From assembly GCA_964346815.1 (NCBI GenBank), contig CAYFWF010000050.1, forward strand, positions 1 through 64,000: a stretch of 64,000 bases of DNA, read 5' to 3'. The number at the start of each line of letters is the position of its first letter. The first letter of the stretch is position 1. The notes under the pieces were generated by a model. It saw nothing but the letters and a program-made list of their open reading frames with translations. It ran no database searches and was not told the DNA's origin. A program made the translations under genes and the position numbers. Origin of the DNA: CAYFWF01 sp964346815. Its GTDB lineage: Bacteria; Acidobacteriota; Aminicenantia; Aminicenantales; Aminicenantaceae. Positions 43,836 through 53,785 of this stretch are shown here, piece by piece.

Positions 43836-45347
43836 ATGGCAAAAATTTTTCAAAAAGTACTCGTGGCAAACAGAGGGGAAATTGCCGTGCGTGTCATTCG
43901 GGTTTGCAGGGAAATGGGAATCCCTTCGGCGGCAGTTTATTCTGAGGTCGATCGAAAGGCCCTGCATGTTCGATTAGCGGATGAAGCATACCACATAGGG
44001 GATGCCCTGCCTTCTTCGAGCTATTTGAATATTGAACGGATCATCGAAGTAGCCAAGAAATGTCATGCGGAAGCCCTTCATCCAGGATATGGATTTTTAG
44101 CTGAAAACTCCAGACTGGTCGAACGCTGTGAAGAAGAAGGGATTATCTTTATTGGACCCCCCTCCGAATCTATGGAGATCATGGGAAAAAAAACCGCTTC
44201 TCGTACTAAGATGGCAGATGCGGGAGTCCCGATCATCCCTGGAACCCTTCAGCCCATAGAGGGAGAAAAAGAGCTGGAGGCGGCAGCCGAGAAAATCGGT
44301 TTTCCTGTCCTGCTCAAAGCTTCCGCAGGAGGAGGCGGAAAGGGATTGCGCCTGGTTGAACACAAAAAAGATCTCGCCTCTTCCTTCCGTTTAGCCCGTT
44401 CTGAGGCGGAGTCTAGCTTTGATGATCCGACAGTTTATATCGAAAAATACATCGATGAGCCGCATCATATCGAGGTTCAGATCCTTTCCGACAGTTTTGG
44501 GAACACAGTATACTTGGGCGAGAGAGAATGCTCCATTCAAAGGCGTTACCAAAAGGTGCTCGAAGAAACACCTTCTCCATTTCTAGATGAAAAAAAGCGA
44601 CGTGAAATGGGACGAGTTGCGGTGAAGGCTGCGGAAGCCGTTGGATACAGGAACGCCGGTACGGTGGAGTTTGTGGTAGATAAAAACAAAAATTTCTATT
44701 TTCTGGAGATGAACACACGGCTTCAAGTCGAACATCCTGTAACAGAGATGGTGACAGGAATAGATTTGGTGAAATGCCAGATGGAGGTCGCTGCTGGCTT
44801 GCCTTTAGCTTTCTCTCAAAAGGATATCCTATCCACCGGGCATTCTTTACAGTGCCGGATCTATGCCGAAGATCCCGATAATGATTTTTTGCCCTCGCCG
44901 GGAAAAATCGTTCATTTCCGCCCTCCTTCAGGCGGGCTGGGCGTTCGTGATGACAATGGGGTGTATGAAGGATATGAAGTACCGATGGAGTATGATCCCC
45001 TCCTCTCCAAGCTTGTCACTTGGGGGCGGACAAGAACCGAGGCGATCCATCGTATGCTCAGGGCCCTCTCCGAATATCAAATATATGGAATCAAAACGAC
45101 GATTCCCTTTTTCAAACGCATACTTCTCCATCCGAAATTCATTGAAGGGGATTACAATACCCATTTCATTTCTAACCTGGAAAAAGAAGAGGACAGAACT
45201 CATACAGAAAACCGAGTCGTTGCCCTGATTGCTGCGGGGATAAAAAGCTATAGCGACAGTCAATCTGGTTTGCGCTTTCATCGGCACAAAAAAATGAGTC
45301 AATGGCGGCTTCATGGCCGATTCCACAATTTTACCAGCAGGCGTTAA
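43836..45347 (+). CDS. Biotin carboxylase subunit of acyl-CoA carboxylase
   Basis: A 503-residue ATP-grasp enzyme that carboxylates biotin. It opens with VLVANRGEIAVRVIRVCREMG, has the glycine-rich ATP loop KASAGGGGKGLR, ERECSIQRRYQK, and the catalytic EMNTRLQVEHPVTE. After the biotin carboxylase C-domain, a tail with MSQWRLHGR resembles the linker of propionyl-CoA carboxylase alpha chains, so the ancestral alpha chain seems to have been split just after it. The ATG is 7 nt behind GAAGG; a TTG at 43818 is less likely. The next gene supplies the biotin carrier. Confidence 0.94.
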   Translation: MAKIFQKVLVANRGEIAVRVIRVCREMGIPSAAVYSEVDRKALHVRLADEAYHIGDALPSSSYLNIERIIEVAKKCHAEALHPGYGFLAENSRLVERCEEEGIIFIGPPSESMEIMGKKTASRTKMADAGVPIIPGTLQPIEGEKELEAAAEKIGFPVLLKASAGGGGKGLRLVEHKKDLASSFRLARSEAESSFDDPTVYIEKYIDEPHHIEVQILSDSFGNTVYLGERECSIQRRYQKVLEETPSPFLDEKKRREMGRVAVKAAEAVGYRNAGTVEFVVDKNKNFYFLEMNTRLQVEHPVTEMVTGIDLVKCQMEVAAGLPLAFSQKDILSTGHSLQCRIYAEDPDNDFLPSPGKIVHFRPPSGGLGVRDDNGVYEGYEVPMEYDPLLSKLVTWGRTRTEAIHRMLRALSEYQIYGIKTTIPFFKRILLHPKFIEGDYNTHFISNLEKEEDRTHTENRVVALIAAGIKSYSDSQSGLRFHRHKKMSQWRLHGRFHNFTSRR

Positions 45348-45348
45348 A

Positions 45349-45840
45349 ATGAACATATCTTTTTGGATTGAAGGAAAAGAGTTCCGATTAAACCTCGTGC
45401 AGATGAAAAAGAATGATATCCGGGTATCCCTCGGCAAAAAGACCTATCATGTCACGGCCGAGTTTTTAAATCCCGATGAAATCCTGTTGAATATCGAGGG
45501 CAAAATTCATGAGGTTATCGTCAATTCCAACACCACCTCGTACTTCGTATATGTGAATGGAAGCCGCTTTCATATCGAAAAGAAATCTGCGCTCCAGATT
45601 CTTGGAAAGGAAGATGAGAAGCAGCAAACCATCACTGTAAAGACATCTATGCCGGGAAGGATTGTGAAAGTGCTGCTGAGAGAAGGAGAAGAGGTGGAGG
45701 AAGGCCAGGCGGTTCTGATCCTGGAGGCCATGAAGATGCAGAATGAAATCAAATCCCCCCGGGCAGGAAGAATTATCAAAATCGGACCCAAGGCCAGTGA
45801 ATCGGTTGAAACCGGAGCTCTCCTTTTTTCCGTAGGATAA
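45349..45840 (+). CDS. Biotin carboxyl carrier subunit with BT-like N-terminal domain
   Basis: A 163-residue protein. The C-terminal part (about 92-163) is a biotinyl domain with the biotinylation motif EAMKM (Lys129). The first 85 residues are beta-rich (FWIEGKEFRLNLVQM, then SYFVYVNGSRFHIEKK) and resemble the BT domain that ties BC to the carboxyltransferase in propionyl-CoA carboxylase alpha chains. It starts 2 nt after the carboxylase stop. Together the two genes equal one alpha chain cut between the BC and BT regions. In the 159 bp behind it only a 5-bp CAAGG/CCTTG stem is visible. Confidence 0.93.
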   Translation: MNISFWIEGKEFRLNLVQMKKNDIRVSLGKKTYHVTAEFLNPDEILLNIEGKIHEVIVNSNTTSYFVYVNGSRFHIEKKSALQILGKEDEKQQTITVKTSMPGRIVKVLLREGEEVEEGQAVLILEAMKMQNEIKSPRAGRIIKIGPKASESVETGALLFSVG

Positions 45841-45945
45841 AACTCCTTACCTGTAGCCTCACAGCGCCAATCTAACCAAGGCGTAAGGCTTTCCTTGTGA
45901 TCTTGGAGAGGCCTGCACACTGTGGAGATGTTCACCGCACTGTGA

Positions 45946-45974
45946 TTCATATTTAAAACGAAACATGCTATCAT
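45946..45974 (+). promoter_or_regulatory. Promoter of the tamB-like / Omp85 block
   Basis: TTCATA (45946-45951, four of six) and TATCAT (45969-45974, five of six) are 17 bp apart. The predicted start is about 20 nt before the ATG of the TamB-like gene. Confidence 0.4.
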
Positions 45975-45999
45975 TTAGAGACGAACGTCTGCGATTGCT

Positions 46000-48900
46000 A
46001 TGAGAAGAAAAAAGACACTGAAATCACTGCTGATTCTCTCTTTGGTTTTGCTCGTGTTGATCGGAGTGGGCACGGTGGTCAAAAATATTCTCCTCAACCA
46101 GTTTAGGCACAGGATCGAAGAGAACTTCGGGTATTCCGATCTTCACCTCTCCATATTTCCACCCACCCTTATTCTCGAGGATGCCAGGTCAAAATCCATA
46201 TCACCGTTTTTTTCTGCAAGGAAAATCTCTGTGAGGATATCTTTCTCATCTCTTCTTTCCAAGGAGAGACCGCTCGTTCTTTTAATAGATTATCCTGTTT
46301 TGAGAATGTATGGAATGCCGGAAAAAGATGAGAAGGCGGAGGAGAAAAGGATCAGCCTGGCCTTGCCTTTTGCTGTCGAGAAAGGGTTGATCAGGGACGG
46401 TGCGTTATACTACTGGGGCGACGGGACTCGGATGGTCGCGGAGGGTATCAATGCAGTTTTTACCCAGAGAGGTGAAGAATTCTCGGTAATGGGAGAGGCC
46501 CAAGAGAATTCTCTTTCTTTATCATCCGATATGGAACCGATAGAGGGAAAGGTCAGTTTTTCACTGGATGGAAAAGGGAACGACGTCGACATAAAAAGGC
46601 TGAAAATAAGCGGTCCAAGAGGAATCCTCAAAGCGAACGGTCATCTGATCGATCCTCACGATCCTGAGATTCAGTTGCAGACAAGCTATAATCTTCGGGC
46701 GGATTTGGTTTTCGATGTCCTGAACATACCGTTTGAGTCACAGGGTTGGATTGAAGGCGAGGGGCTCGTGAGGAGATACCAGGGGAGAATTCGAATCGAC
46801 ACAGGTTTTTCAAGCGATGACCTCGTTCTGAATAAGATAGACATGGGAAAAGTAGATGGGAATGTTGATTTTGAACGATCCGCAGGACGGGTCGATCTCA
46901 ATATTCAAAAGAGAGGCTTCCGGCAGGAATTTGTCCGCGTTAATTTCAATAAGGACAGGATTTGGGGAGTGGCACGAGGGTTCTATTTGGATCCGATCAT
47001 GAGCTTTGCTGGTATCCCTTGGCCTGTTGCTTCCCCTGGTTGGGGCGATTTTACTATCGAGGGAGACAAACTTCTGGCTGAAATCGAATTCAGGGATGAG
47101 GTTCTGGAGTCAGAGGATTCAAAATACTCCTTCAACGGTCTGGTAGAAGTCAATTGGGACCGGAAAAAGAGATTTTCTTTCTACTCTGAACGTCTCGATT
47201 CGGGATTTTTCAGTGTGAAGCTGGACGGGGGATTGGTCGTCGGCAAGACCGTCGATTTCACAATCGACGGTGAAATCACGGAACTGAAACAAGCCCGCGA
47301 ATTTACGTCGCTCGTGCTGGAGAAGAATTTTGAATTTCCAGAAATCAGAGGAAGGGGAGAATCGTTCATTCGAATTTTTGGAGACTTCATGTACCCTCAG
47401 GTCCAAGCGAAATTCCATATGAGTCCTGGTGGATTCAGAGATTTTGATATCGAGTTTGTTGAAGGAGAAGCCGAAATAATAGAGAATGATTTCCATGGCC
47501 GCTTTTTCGTCGACGACCCGTCGTTTAAGGGAGAGATCCGGGTTCATGCCCTGGATGATGAACTCCAGGTCGATTCTGAACTTGAGAAAGGCCGTGTGGA
47601 AATATTGCTACCCGGTTTTGACATAGCCATTCCTCTCAGCGGTGAAGCATCCGGAAAATTCGAATTCAAACAGAAAGGAGAAGATCTTCAGCTCGAAGGA
47701 GCATTCTTCAGTCCTCAGATCGAATTCTCTGGTCAGCACTTGAACAATGTCAGAGGAAAGCTGGAGTGGAGGGGGGATACTTTTTCCTTGCCGGAGTTTG
47801 AGTTTGATTTGTACGGGGGAAAAATAGCAGGATCGGTCCACTTCGGCCTTTTGAATCGCGATTTTGATGTAGATGTTTGGGGGGAGAGAATCAACCTCTC
47901 TTCAATCTATGTTCCTCTTAAAGGGAATCTCTCTTTCCACACTGAGGGAAGCGGGAGATTAGGCGCTGATTCCGCATCAGGGAGCTTCGAGATAAAAGAC
48001 CTCAATCTGTATCCTTTTCAGAAGACAGAAACCCAGGGAGAGGTGCAGCTCACCTTTACCGAACAAAGGATCGACCTTGAGATGGAGGGGAACTTCGAGC
48101 CGGGAGAAAACAAGTTTTTCATCTCCCTCGGTATCCCTTTTGGAGAAGATGTTGTCTTTGGCGATATACGGGGATCCTTTGCCAATTATGATCTTCTCCT
48201 TCCATGGACAGGAGCCAGAGGTCGGATAAATTATATCGCCACCATCACCGGGACAAAGATCGCACCTGAGGTGAAAGGAGGCATCGATTTCCAGGGGACT
48301 GTGTTTCCTTTCCCTCAGTTTGCCCACGCTCTCCGCGATTATTCAGGGCTGGTGCTCTTTGAAAACGGGATGTTCTCTCTACGATCTGTCCAGGGGAAAT
48401 TTGGAGGAGGCGATGTTCAGGGCTCTGGCCGCCTAAAGCTGGGCAGAGGTGGAGTTGAGGAGATTGATGTAGAGGTCGACGGGAATAACCTTCTCCTTTC
48501 CCCGTTAGAAAGGACGAGAGCCCTGACGGATGGAAATCTAAGCTTGATCAAAAATGCTGATCAGTTCGTCCTGAAAGGGGAGTTTTTTGTGCACAGGCTT
48601 TCCTGGAGAAGAGAAATCACTGAAAAATTTGCTTTTTCTACAGCTGCATCCCTCGAACAGAGAAGGGAGCCAAACTTTTTCGATGATCTGACGCTGGATC
48701 TCAGAATTAAGGCCGATAATAACGCATGGATGGAAAATTCTCTGGGAAGAATAAGGGGCAGGTTTGACTTAAACGTTTCTGGAAGCATAAATTCTCCGAT
48801 CGTTCTGGGGGATATCGAAGCCCTGGATGGAGAGCTTTATTTCCAGGATAGAGAATTCAGGATATTGAGGGGAAGGGTAAGCTTTATCAATCCTCAAACC

Positions 48901-49407
48901 ATCGAGCCTTATCTGAGTTTTAAAGGAGAAACATATGTAAAGGATTACAGGGTGACCTTTTCTCTGGAAGGACTTTTGGACCAGCTGAATCCTGATTTCA
49001 GCTCTTCGCCTCCGCTTCCCCCAGAGGATGTGCTTGCCCTACTGGCCTTGGGAGAAGCATTCAAACGGACCTACTCCTATGATATCAGCACGCAGCTCAG
49101 CACGGCTTCTCTCCTTTCTTTCCAGCTTTCCGAAGAGGCGAAAAAGAGAGCCGAAGGGCTCTTTTTTATCGACCGCTTCAGGATCGATCCATTCGTGATC
49201 GGTTCATCGGCGGAAGTGACGGCCAGGCTGACGGTGGGAAAGAATATTTCAAGAAACCTTTCCTTTCTCTACTCAACGAACTTAACCACCCAGCGGGAGG
49301 AAATCATCAGGATCGAATGGAAATTTACCAGGGATTTCTCGATAGTGGGAACTCGAGATGAGGAAGGACGAGCAAGTTTCGATGTTAAGATTCATAGAAG
49401 ATTCTAA
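46000..49407 (+). CDS. TamB-like inner membrane-anchored assembly/lipid-bridge protein
   Basis: A 1135-residue AsmA/TamB-superfamily protein. One N-terminal membrane helix (LLILSLVLLVLIGVGTVV) is followed by a long beta-rich periplasmic part of repeating strands. The last 250 residues are the TamB (DUF490) domain: YFQDREFRILRGRVSF, PPEDVLALLALGEAF, and a C-terminus of amphipathic strands (NLTTQREEIIRIEWKF) that can pair with an Omp85 barrel. TamB-type proteins span the periplasm as hydrophobic grooves and help insert outer-membrane proteins or carry phospholipid. The end overlaps the Omp85 gene by 50 bp, which points to joint action. No Shine-Dalgarno sequence is visible. Confidence 0.92.
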   Translation: MRRKKTLKSLLILSLVLLVLIGVGTVVKNILLNQFRHRIEENFGYSDLHLSIFPPTLILEDARSKSISPFFSARKISVRISFSSLLSKERPLVLLIDYPVLRMYGMPEKDEKAEEKRISLALPFAVEKGLIRDGALYYWGDGTRMVAEGINAVFTQRGEEFSVMGEAQENSLSLSSDMEPIEGKVSFSLDGKGNDVDIKRLKISGPRGILKANGHLIDPHDPEIQLQTSYNLRADLVFDVLNIPFESQGWIEGEGLVRRYQGRIRIDTGFSSDDLVLNKIDMGKVDGNVDFERSAGRVDLNIQKRGFRQEFVRVNFNKDRIWGVARGFYLDPIMSFAGIPWPVASPGWGDFTIEGDKLLAEIEFRDEVLESEDSKYSFNGLVEVNWDRKKRFSFYSERLDSGFFSVKLDGGLVVGKTVDFTIDGEITELKQAREFTSLVLEKNFEFPEIRGRGESFIRIFGDFMYPQVQAKFHMSPGGFRDFDIEFVEGEAEIIENDFHGRFFVDDPSFKGEIRVHALDDELQVDSELEKGRVEILLPGFDIAIPLSGEASGKFEFKQKGEDLQLEGAFFSPQIEFSGQHLNNVRGKLEWRGDTFSLPEFEFDLYGGKIAGSVHFGLLNRDFDVDVWGERINLSSIYVPLKGNLSFHTEGSGRLGADSASGSFEIKDLNLYPFQKTETQGEVQLTFTEQRIDLEMEGNFEPGENKFFISLGIPFGEDVVFGDIRGSFANYDLLLPWTGARGRINYIATITGTKIAPEVKGGIDFQGTVFPFPQFAHALRDYSGLVLFENGMFSLRSVQGKFGGGDVQGSGRLKLGRGGVEEIDVEVDGNNLLLSPLERTRALTDGNLSLIKNADQFVLKGEFFVHRLSWRREITEKFAFSTAASLEQRREPNFFDDLTLDLRIKADNNAWMENSLGRIRGRFDLNVSGSINSPIVLGDIEALDGELYFQDREFRILRGRVSFINPQTIEPYLSFKGETYVKDYRVTFSLEGLLDQLNPDFSSSPPLPPEDVLALLALGEAFKRTYSYDISTQLSTASLLSFQLSEEAKKRAEGLFFIDRFRIDPFVIGSSAEVTARLTVGKNISRNLSFLYSTNLTTQREEIIRIEWKFTRDFSIVGTRDEEGRASFDVKIHRRF

Positions 49408-52159
49408 TTTTCTTAAGAAGCGTCTGAGGGCGGCGACATCCCTTATCGGATTCCTGGTGGTCTTGTTCCTGCCTTTCCGATCGTATCCACAGGGATATGA
49501 ATCTCTTCCAACCATAGAGCGAATTGACCTGATTATCGATGAAGAGCCCGGAGATACAGAGATGAAAAATCTCATTCCGTTGGAAGAAGGAGAGGCCTTT
49601 TCTTTAAAGAGGATCAGTGAAAGCATCAAACAACTTTATCAGACAGGCCTCTTTTCTGATATCGAGGTCTTGAGAAAACCGGGCCAGGGAATGGACTTAA
49701 CTTTCCATCTCACCAGAAAGCTCTTCATAAATAGGATTGATTTTACCGGGAATAACGAGATTCCTCAAAATAAAATAAAGGAGAATTTATATTCGTTGAG
49801 AGAAGAGGGAGCTTATTCGGAGGAAAGTCTTGATAAGGGTGTCCAGGAAATTAAAGAGATCTTGAGAGAAGAAGGATTTTTCCGGCCAGATATCAAGACG
49901 ATCGTTGAAAAAGATCCCGCGTCTCCTCGGGTTAATGTTTCGTTTGTGATTCAGGCTGCAAAAAGGTATACCGTCGGGAGCATTGATTTCACGGGGAATC
50001 TTGTTTTGCCCAAGAAGGAGTTGAAGAAGAGAATGCACACCGAAGAGGGACAGGAATTTGTCCCTTCCCGGCTTCAAGAGGACCTCGATCGATTGAGAGA
50101 GATCTACAATTCCATGGATTACAGAAGGGCAGAAGTCCTTTTGGAAGAACAGAATTTTGATGAGTCTCGAGAACTGGTTTTTCTTCTCATCAAAGTGCTC
50201 CCCCAACAGAAGATAGAGTTCAATGTGACTGGTGCCGACGTGCCTCTTGACCTTATAAGGCCGATTTGGGAAGCTCAGATTTTCGAAGAGTGGGGCCTTT
50301 CGGAGGGCGAGGCCAAGATTATCAATCACATGAGAAAAAAGGGATATCTTTTTCCGGTTGTTGATTCATCGGTCCAGTACGAAGACAATCTCATGCGCAT
50401 AATCCACCATGTGAAGCCTGGGAGACGATACAATATTCAGGGATTATCTTTCGAAGGTCTGGATTATTTTACTCCTGAAGAGATCCAGGAAGAGCTTCTG
50501 ATGAAACAGGGATTTTCTCTGTTCAAAAAAATAGACGGAGCAAGGCTCTTTGAGTTGCCTCGAGAAATCGAGCTCCTTTACGAATCGCATGGATTTCCTG
50601 AGACAAAGGTGGAACTGTATCTGCAAAAAGAAAACCAGAAGATCAGGCCCGTCCTTTCTATCCAGGAGGGAAGGCAGGAAAAGATCGATAGAATTTCCAT
50701 AACGGGAATACGCTTTTTCCAAGAGGAAGATCTTCTCGAACAAATCAACTGCGTTCCAGGCGGGCCTTTTTTCCAACCTGACATTCAGAAGGATATCGAA
50801 GAGCTGAGGAGATATTATTTGAATCAGGGATTCAGAGGAACTGAGATTAACGCTGTTGTTCAGCCGACCAACGGGAGTCAATATTCTGTGCGCTTTGAGG
50901 TTGAAGAGGGCCGGAGGATTCAAGTTGAAAATGTGATTATCACAGGATATGAGGCGACCAAAAAGACGACAATCTCGAGAGAACTTTTGCTGAAAGAGGG
51001 GGATTACGCTCGATATGATGCAATCCTCAGAACCAAAAGAAATTTGGAAAGGCTGGGCATTTTCACAGAAGTGAGGATCGATGAAATCCCCACTTCTTCA
51101 GAGGGTGCCAATTTGCTGGTTAATGTCAGAGAAGGAGCTCGAAATTATGCCAGTTTGGGCTTGGGGCTGGAATCCAAAAACAAGCCTCGCACTTTTGATG
51201 TTTGGAACAATGATTACAGACTGCGGGGAACCGCAGAATATATCCGCTACAATGTCTTTGGCTCGGCCGCCCAGGCAAGCCTTGTCGGGCAGATAAGTTT
51301 AAGAGAAACAAGAGGCGTATTTTCCTGGAGGCAGCCCTACTTTTTTGGCCTGCCTTTGGAAACCTACCTGAACATCTGGGTGGAGCGAGAAGCTCGCACA
51401 AGTTTCACCTATGAGGGAAGCGGTATCAGTTTGACCACGGTGAAATCGATATCGGAAAAAGAAAACATGGATTTCCTAACGACCTTGAAATATGCAGAAA
51501 GAACGATTACCGAACTGGGTTTTATGGACGAATCGGAGATAGACAGACGATTCTATCCTTTCTCGACCACATCGATCTCAGGGAGCTATATTTGGGAAAA
51601 GCGGGACGATCCATTCAATCCCACTCAAGGATTCTTTTTCAGTTCCGCACTCGAATGGGCCTTTCCTTATTTCAAGACCGAGTCAGATTTTTTGAAAACA
51701 TTTAACAAATTTCAGTATTATGCTTCTCTTATTCCTGGCCTGACGCTGGGCTCAACCATCCGGTTAGGATTGGCCAAGGGGAGAGTCCCCATTTATGAAA
51801 GATTTTTTGCCGGAGGCAGCAGCTCTTATCGTGGAGCAGAATTTGACGAGCTGGGACCGAAGGATTCTGAATCCGGCAAGCCAGTCGGTGGCAAGGCTCT
51901 TCTTTTGTTTAACTTTGAGCTGACTTTTCCGATTGTCTCAACACTCAGAGAACTGTATGGATCGGTTTTTTATGACAAAGGCAATGTGTTTTCTACCAGA
52001 AAACAGATGAGTTTGGCTGGACTTCAGGATGCTCTCGGGGTCGGGCTGAGATACAGAACCCCTCTCGGGCCTGTTCGATTAGAAATTGCATGGAACCTGG
52101 ACGCTGCTCCAGGGGAAAAGAATATCCTGGGATTCATTACCATAGGCAATGTGTTTTAA
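49358..52159 (+). CDS. Omp85 family outer membrane assembly protein (BamA/TamA-like)
   Basis: A 933-residue protein: N-terminal signal segment (about 22-45), then roughly seven POTRA-like repeats up to about residue 590, counted from recurring starts such as INRIDFTGNNEIPQNKI, VGSIDFTGNLVLPKKEL, YNIQGLSFEGLDYF, IDRISITGIRFFQEEDL and VENVIITGYEATKKTTI. The C-terminal barrel has FFAGGSSSYRGAEF, the L6 (V/I)RGF-type motif, and ends in GFITIGNVF with a C-terminal Phe. BamA normally has five POTRA domains and TamA three. The first ATG is used; a second at 49382 would start just before the signal segment and has GAGGAAGGA upstream. Its TamB partner lies immediately upstream. Confidence 0.93.
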   Translation: MRKDEQVSMLRFIEDSNFLKKRLRAATSLIGFLVVLFLPFRSYPQGYESLPTIERIDLIIDEEPGDTEMKNLIPLEEGEAFSLKRISESIKQLYQTGLFSDIEVLRKPGQGMDLTFHLTRKLFINRIDFTGNNEIPQNKIKENLYSLREEGAYSEESLDKGVQEIKEILREEGFFRPDIKTIVEKDPASPRVNVSFVIQAAKRYTVGSIDFTGNLVLPKKELKKRMHTEEGQEFVPSRLQEDLDRLREIYNSMDYRRAEVLLEEQNFDESRELVFLLIKVLPQQKIEFNVTGADVPLDLIRPIWEAQIFEEWGLSEGEAKIINHMRKKGYLFPVVDSSVQYEDNLMRIIHHVKPGRRYNIQGLSFEGLDYFTPEEIQEELLMKQGFSLFKKIDGARLFELPREIELLYESHGFPETKVELYLQKENQKIRPVLSIQEGRQEKIDRISITGIRFFQEEDLLEQINCVPGGPFFQPDIQKDIEELRRYYLNQGFRGTEINAVVQPTNGSQYSVRFEVEEGRRIQVENVIITGYEATKKTTISRELLLKEGDYARYDAILRTKRNLERLGIFTEVRIDEIPTSSEGANLLVNVREGARNYASLGLGLESKNKPRTFDVWNNDYRLRGTAEYIRYNVFGSAAQASLVGQISLRETRGVFSWRQPYFFGLPLETYLNIWVEREARTSFTYEGSGISLTTVKSISEKENMDFLTTLKYAERTITELGFMDESEIDRRFYPFSTTSISGSYIWEKRDDPFNPTQGFFFSSALEWAFPYFKTESDFLKTFNKFQYYASLIPGLTLGSTIRLGLAKGRVPIYERFFAGGSSSYRGAEFDELGPKDSESGKPVGGKALLLFNFELTFPIVSTLRELYGSVFYDKGNVFSTRKQMSLAGLQDALGVGLRYRTPLGPVRLEIAWNLDAAPGEKNILGFITIGNVF

Positions 52160-52814
52160 ATCCACCAAAGCTTTAAACAAACCTATACTTTTTTGTTTTC
52201 TCTTCGTTTCAGCTTTTTCCTCAATGAAGAATGTCTATAGCTGGCAGGAAGTCGTCGATCGCATCGTTGCCGTTGTCAATGACGATGTCATTACCCTTAC
52301 CGATCTCAATCTGGTCAGAGCATTTGGACTTTATGAAAGTCCTGAGGAGGAACAGACGACGGATATTCAAAGGCATATTCTTGATCAGCTCATCAGCCGA
52401 AAGTTGGTCATTCAGTTAACAAGCGAGGGCATCCCGATTGAGGAAGAAGAGATAGAATTAGCTCTCAGTAGAGTCATCCAGGGAATGGAGCCAGGGGAGG
52501 CAGAAAGGGCGCTTCTTCGATTCGGTTTAGACTGGGACGATTTGAAAAGCTACCTCCGCGAAAGGCTTTTGTATCAAAAAATCATATCGGAGAGATTTGA
52601 CCAAGGCGTCATCGTTAAGCTGGAAGAAATAGAAGTCTATTATGAACAGATCTATATCCCAAGCCAACGGACTAAGGGAATCGAACCAGAGCCTTTGACA
52701 GAGATGCTGGATCAGATCGAAAGAGAAATTAAACGGGAAAAGATAGAAACTCAGGTCCAGGAATGGATAAATAACTTGAAGAAAGAAGCAAATATTCAGA
52801 TAAAGCTCTCGTAA
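52149..52814 (+). CDS. SurA N-terminal domain-like periplasmic chaperone
   Basis: A 221-residue exported protein. After a hydrophobic start (KPILFCFLFVSAFSS) comes VVDRIVAVVNDDVITLTDLN, the classic first helix and strand of SurA, and IQRHILDQLISRKLVIQL, its second helix. The rest is a charged helical arm. No parvulin (PPIase) domain is present, so it would act as a holdase only. The start overlaps the Omp85 stop by 11 bp. The position suggests it hands unfolded outer-membrane proteins to that Omp85 protein. Confidence 0.85.
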   Translation: MCFKSTKALNKPILFCFLFVSAFSSMKNVYSWQEVVDRIVAVVNDDVITLTDLNLVRAFGLYESPEEEQTTDIQRHILDQLISRKLVIQLTSEGIPIEEEEIELALSRVIQGMEPGEAERALLRFGLDWDDLKSYLRERLLYQKIISERFDQGVIVKLEEIEVYYEQIYIPSQRTKGIEPEPLTEMLDQIEREIKREKIETQVQEWINNLKKEANIQIKLS

Positions 52815-52851
52815 GACCTTTTTGCATCAAATTGGAAATTGAGGATCGAAA

Positions 52852-53772
52852 ATGAAAAAAAAGGCATTTTTGTTTCCGGGCCAAGGTTCCCAAGCAGTCG
52901 GAATGGGCAGGGACTTTTTTGAAAGTTCGACCGTTGCTCAGGAAATTTTTCATAAAGCCGACAAAATCTTGGGCTATTCTCTATCCCATCTCTGCTTTGA
53001 GGGGCCCGATGAAGAACTCCGTCTGACCCAAAACACCCAGCCGGCGCTGCTGATCGTCAGCACTGTCGCTTACTCCCTGATGGAGGAGGTCCCCTTCATT
53101 GCTGCCGGACATAGCCTGGGAGAATATTCGGCTCTTGTCGCTTCCGGTTCCCTGTCTTTCGAAGATGCGGTTCTTCTGGTTCACAAGAGAGGAAGATATA
53201 TGCAGGAAGCAGTGCCTGTTGGTGTGGGTGCCATGGCTGCCGTGTTAGGAACTCCTTACGAGAGTGTGGAGAAGATTTTGGCAGAGATCGAAGAAGGAAC
53301 GGTAGAGATAGCAAACTGGAACAGCAAAGAGCAGATCGTAATCGCCGGACATGAATCGGCTGTAAAACACGCCCTATCCCTGTTGAAGCCTCCCCGTTCG
53401 GTCCTTCTCCCTGTCAGCGCTCCATTTCACTGCAAACTGATGAAAAGCGCTGAAGAGAAGCTGGCGAAAGATCTGGATGCAGTGGAATTCAAGGATTTGG
53501 CTTTTCCCATTATAACCAATGTGGATGCCCGGATGATTCACAGAGGAGAGGAAGCCAGGGATGCATTGAAGAGGCAGGTGACCAGATCCGTCCTTTGGTT
53601 TGAATCCATGAAAGTTATGGCTGACCAGGGAGTTACATGTTTTGTTGAATTGGGTTGGGGAAAAGTCTTGTCGGGATTGATAAAGAGAATTGGCAGAGAT
53701 TGGCCCTTCGATACAGAAGTCGTGAATGTGCAGGACATGGAAAGCCTCGAAAACGTGAAGCGAGCGTGTTGA
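52852..53772 (+). CDS. fabD: Malonyl-CoA:ACP transacylase
   Basis: A 306-residue enzyme that loads malonyl onto acyl carrier protein for fatty acid synthesis. FLFPGQGSQAVGMG opens the fold, the catalytic serine is Ser88 in GHSLGEYSALVASG, and the second catalytic His lies in SAPFHCKLM. QIVIAGHESAV and WFELGWGKVLSGLIKR-like regions are also typical. GAGG about 8 nt before the ATG. It follows the envelope block after 37 bp and may share its transcript. No other fab gene is adjacent. Confidence 0.96.
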   Translation: MKKKAFLFPGQGSQAVGMGRDFFESSTVAQEIFHKADKILGYSLSHLCFEGPDEELRLTQNTQPALLIVSTVAYSLMEEVPFIAAGHSLGEYSALVASGSLSFEDAVLLVHKRGRYMQEAVPVGVGAMAAVLGTPYESVEKILAEIEEGTVEIANWNSKEQIVIAGHESAVKHALSLLKPPRSVLLPVSAPFHCKLMKSAEEKLAKDLDAVEFKDLAFPIITNVDARMIHRGEEARDALKRQVTRSVLWFESMKVMADQGVTCFVELGWGKVLSGLIKRIGRDWPFDTEVVNVQDMESLENVKRAC

Positions 53773-53785
53773 AGAATAATCCAGG

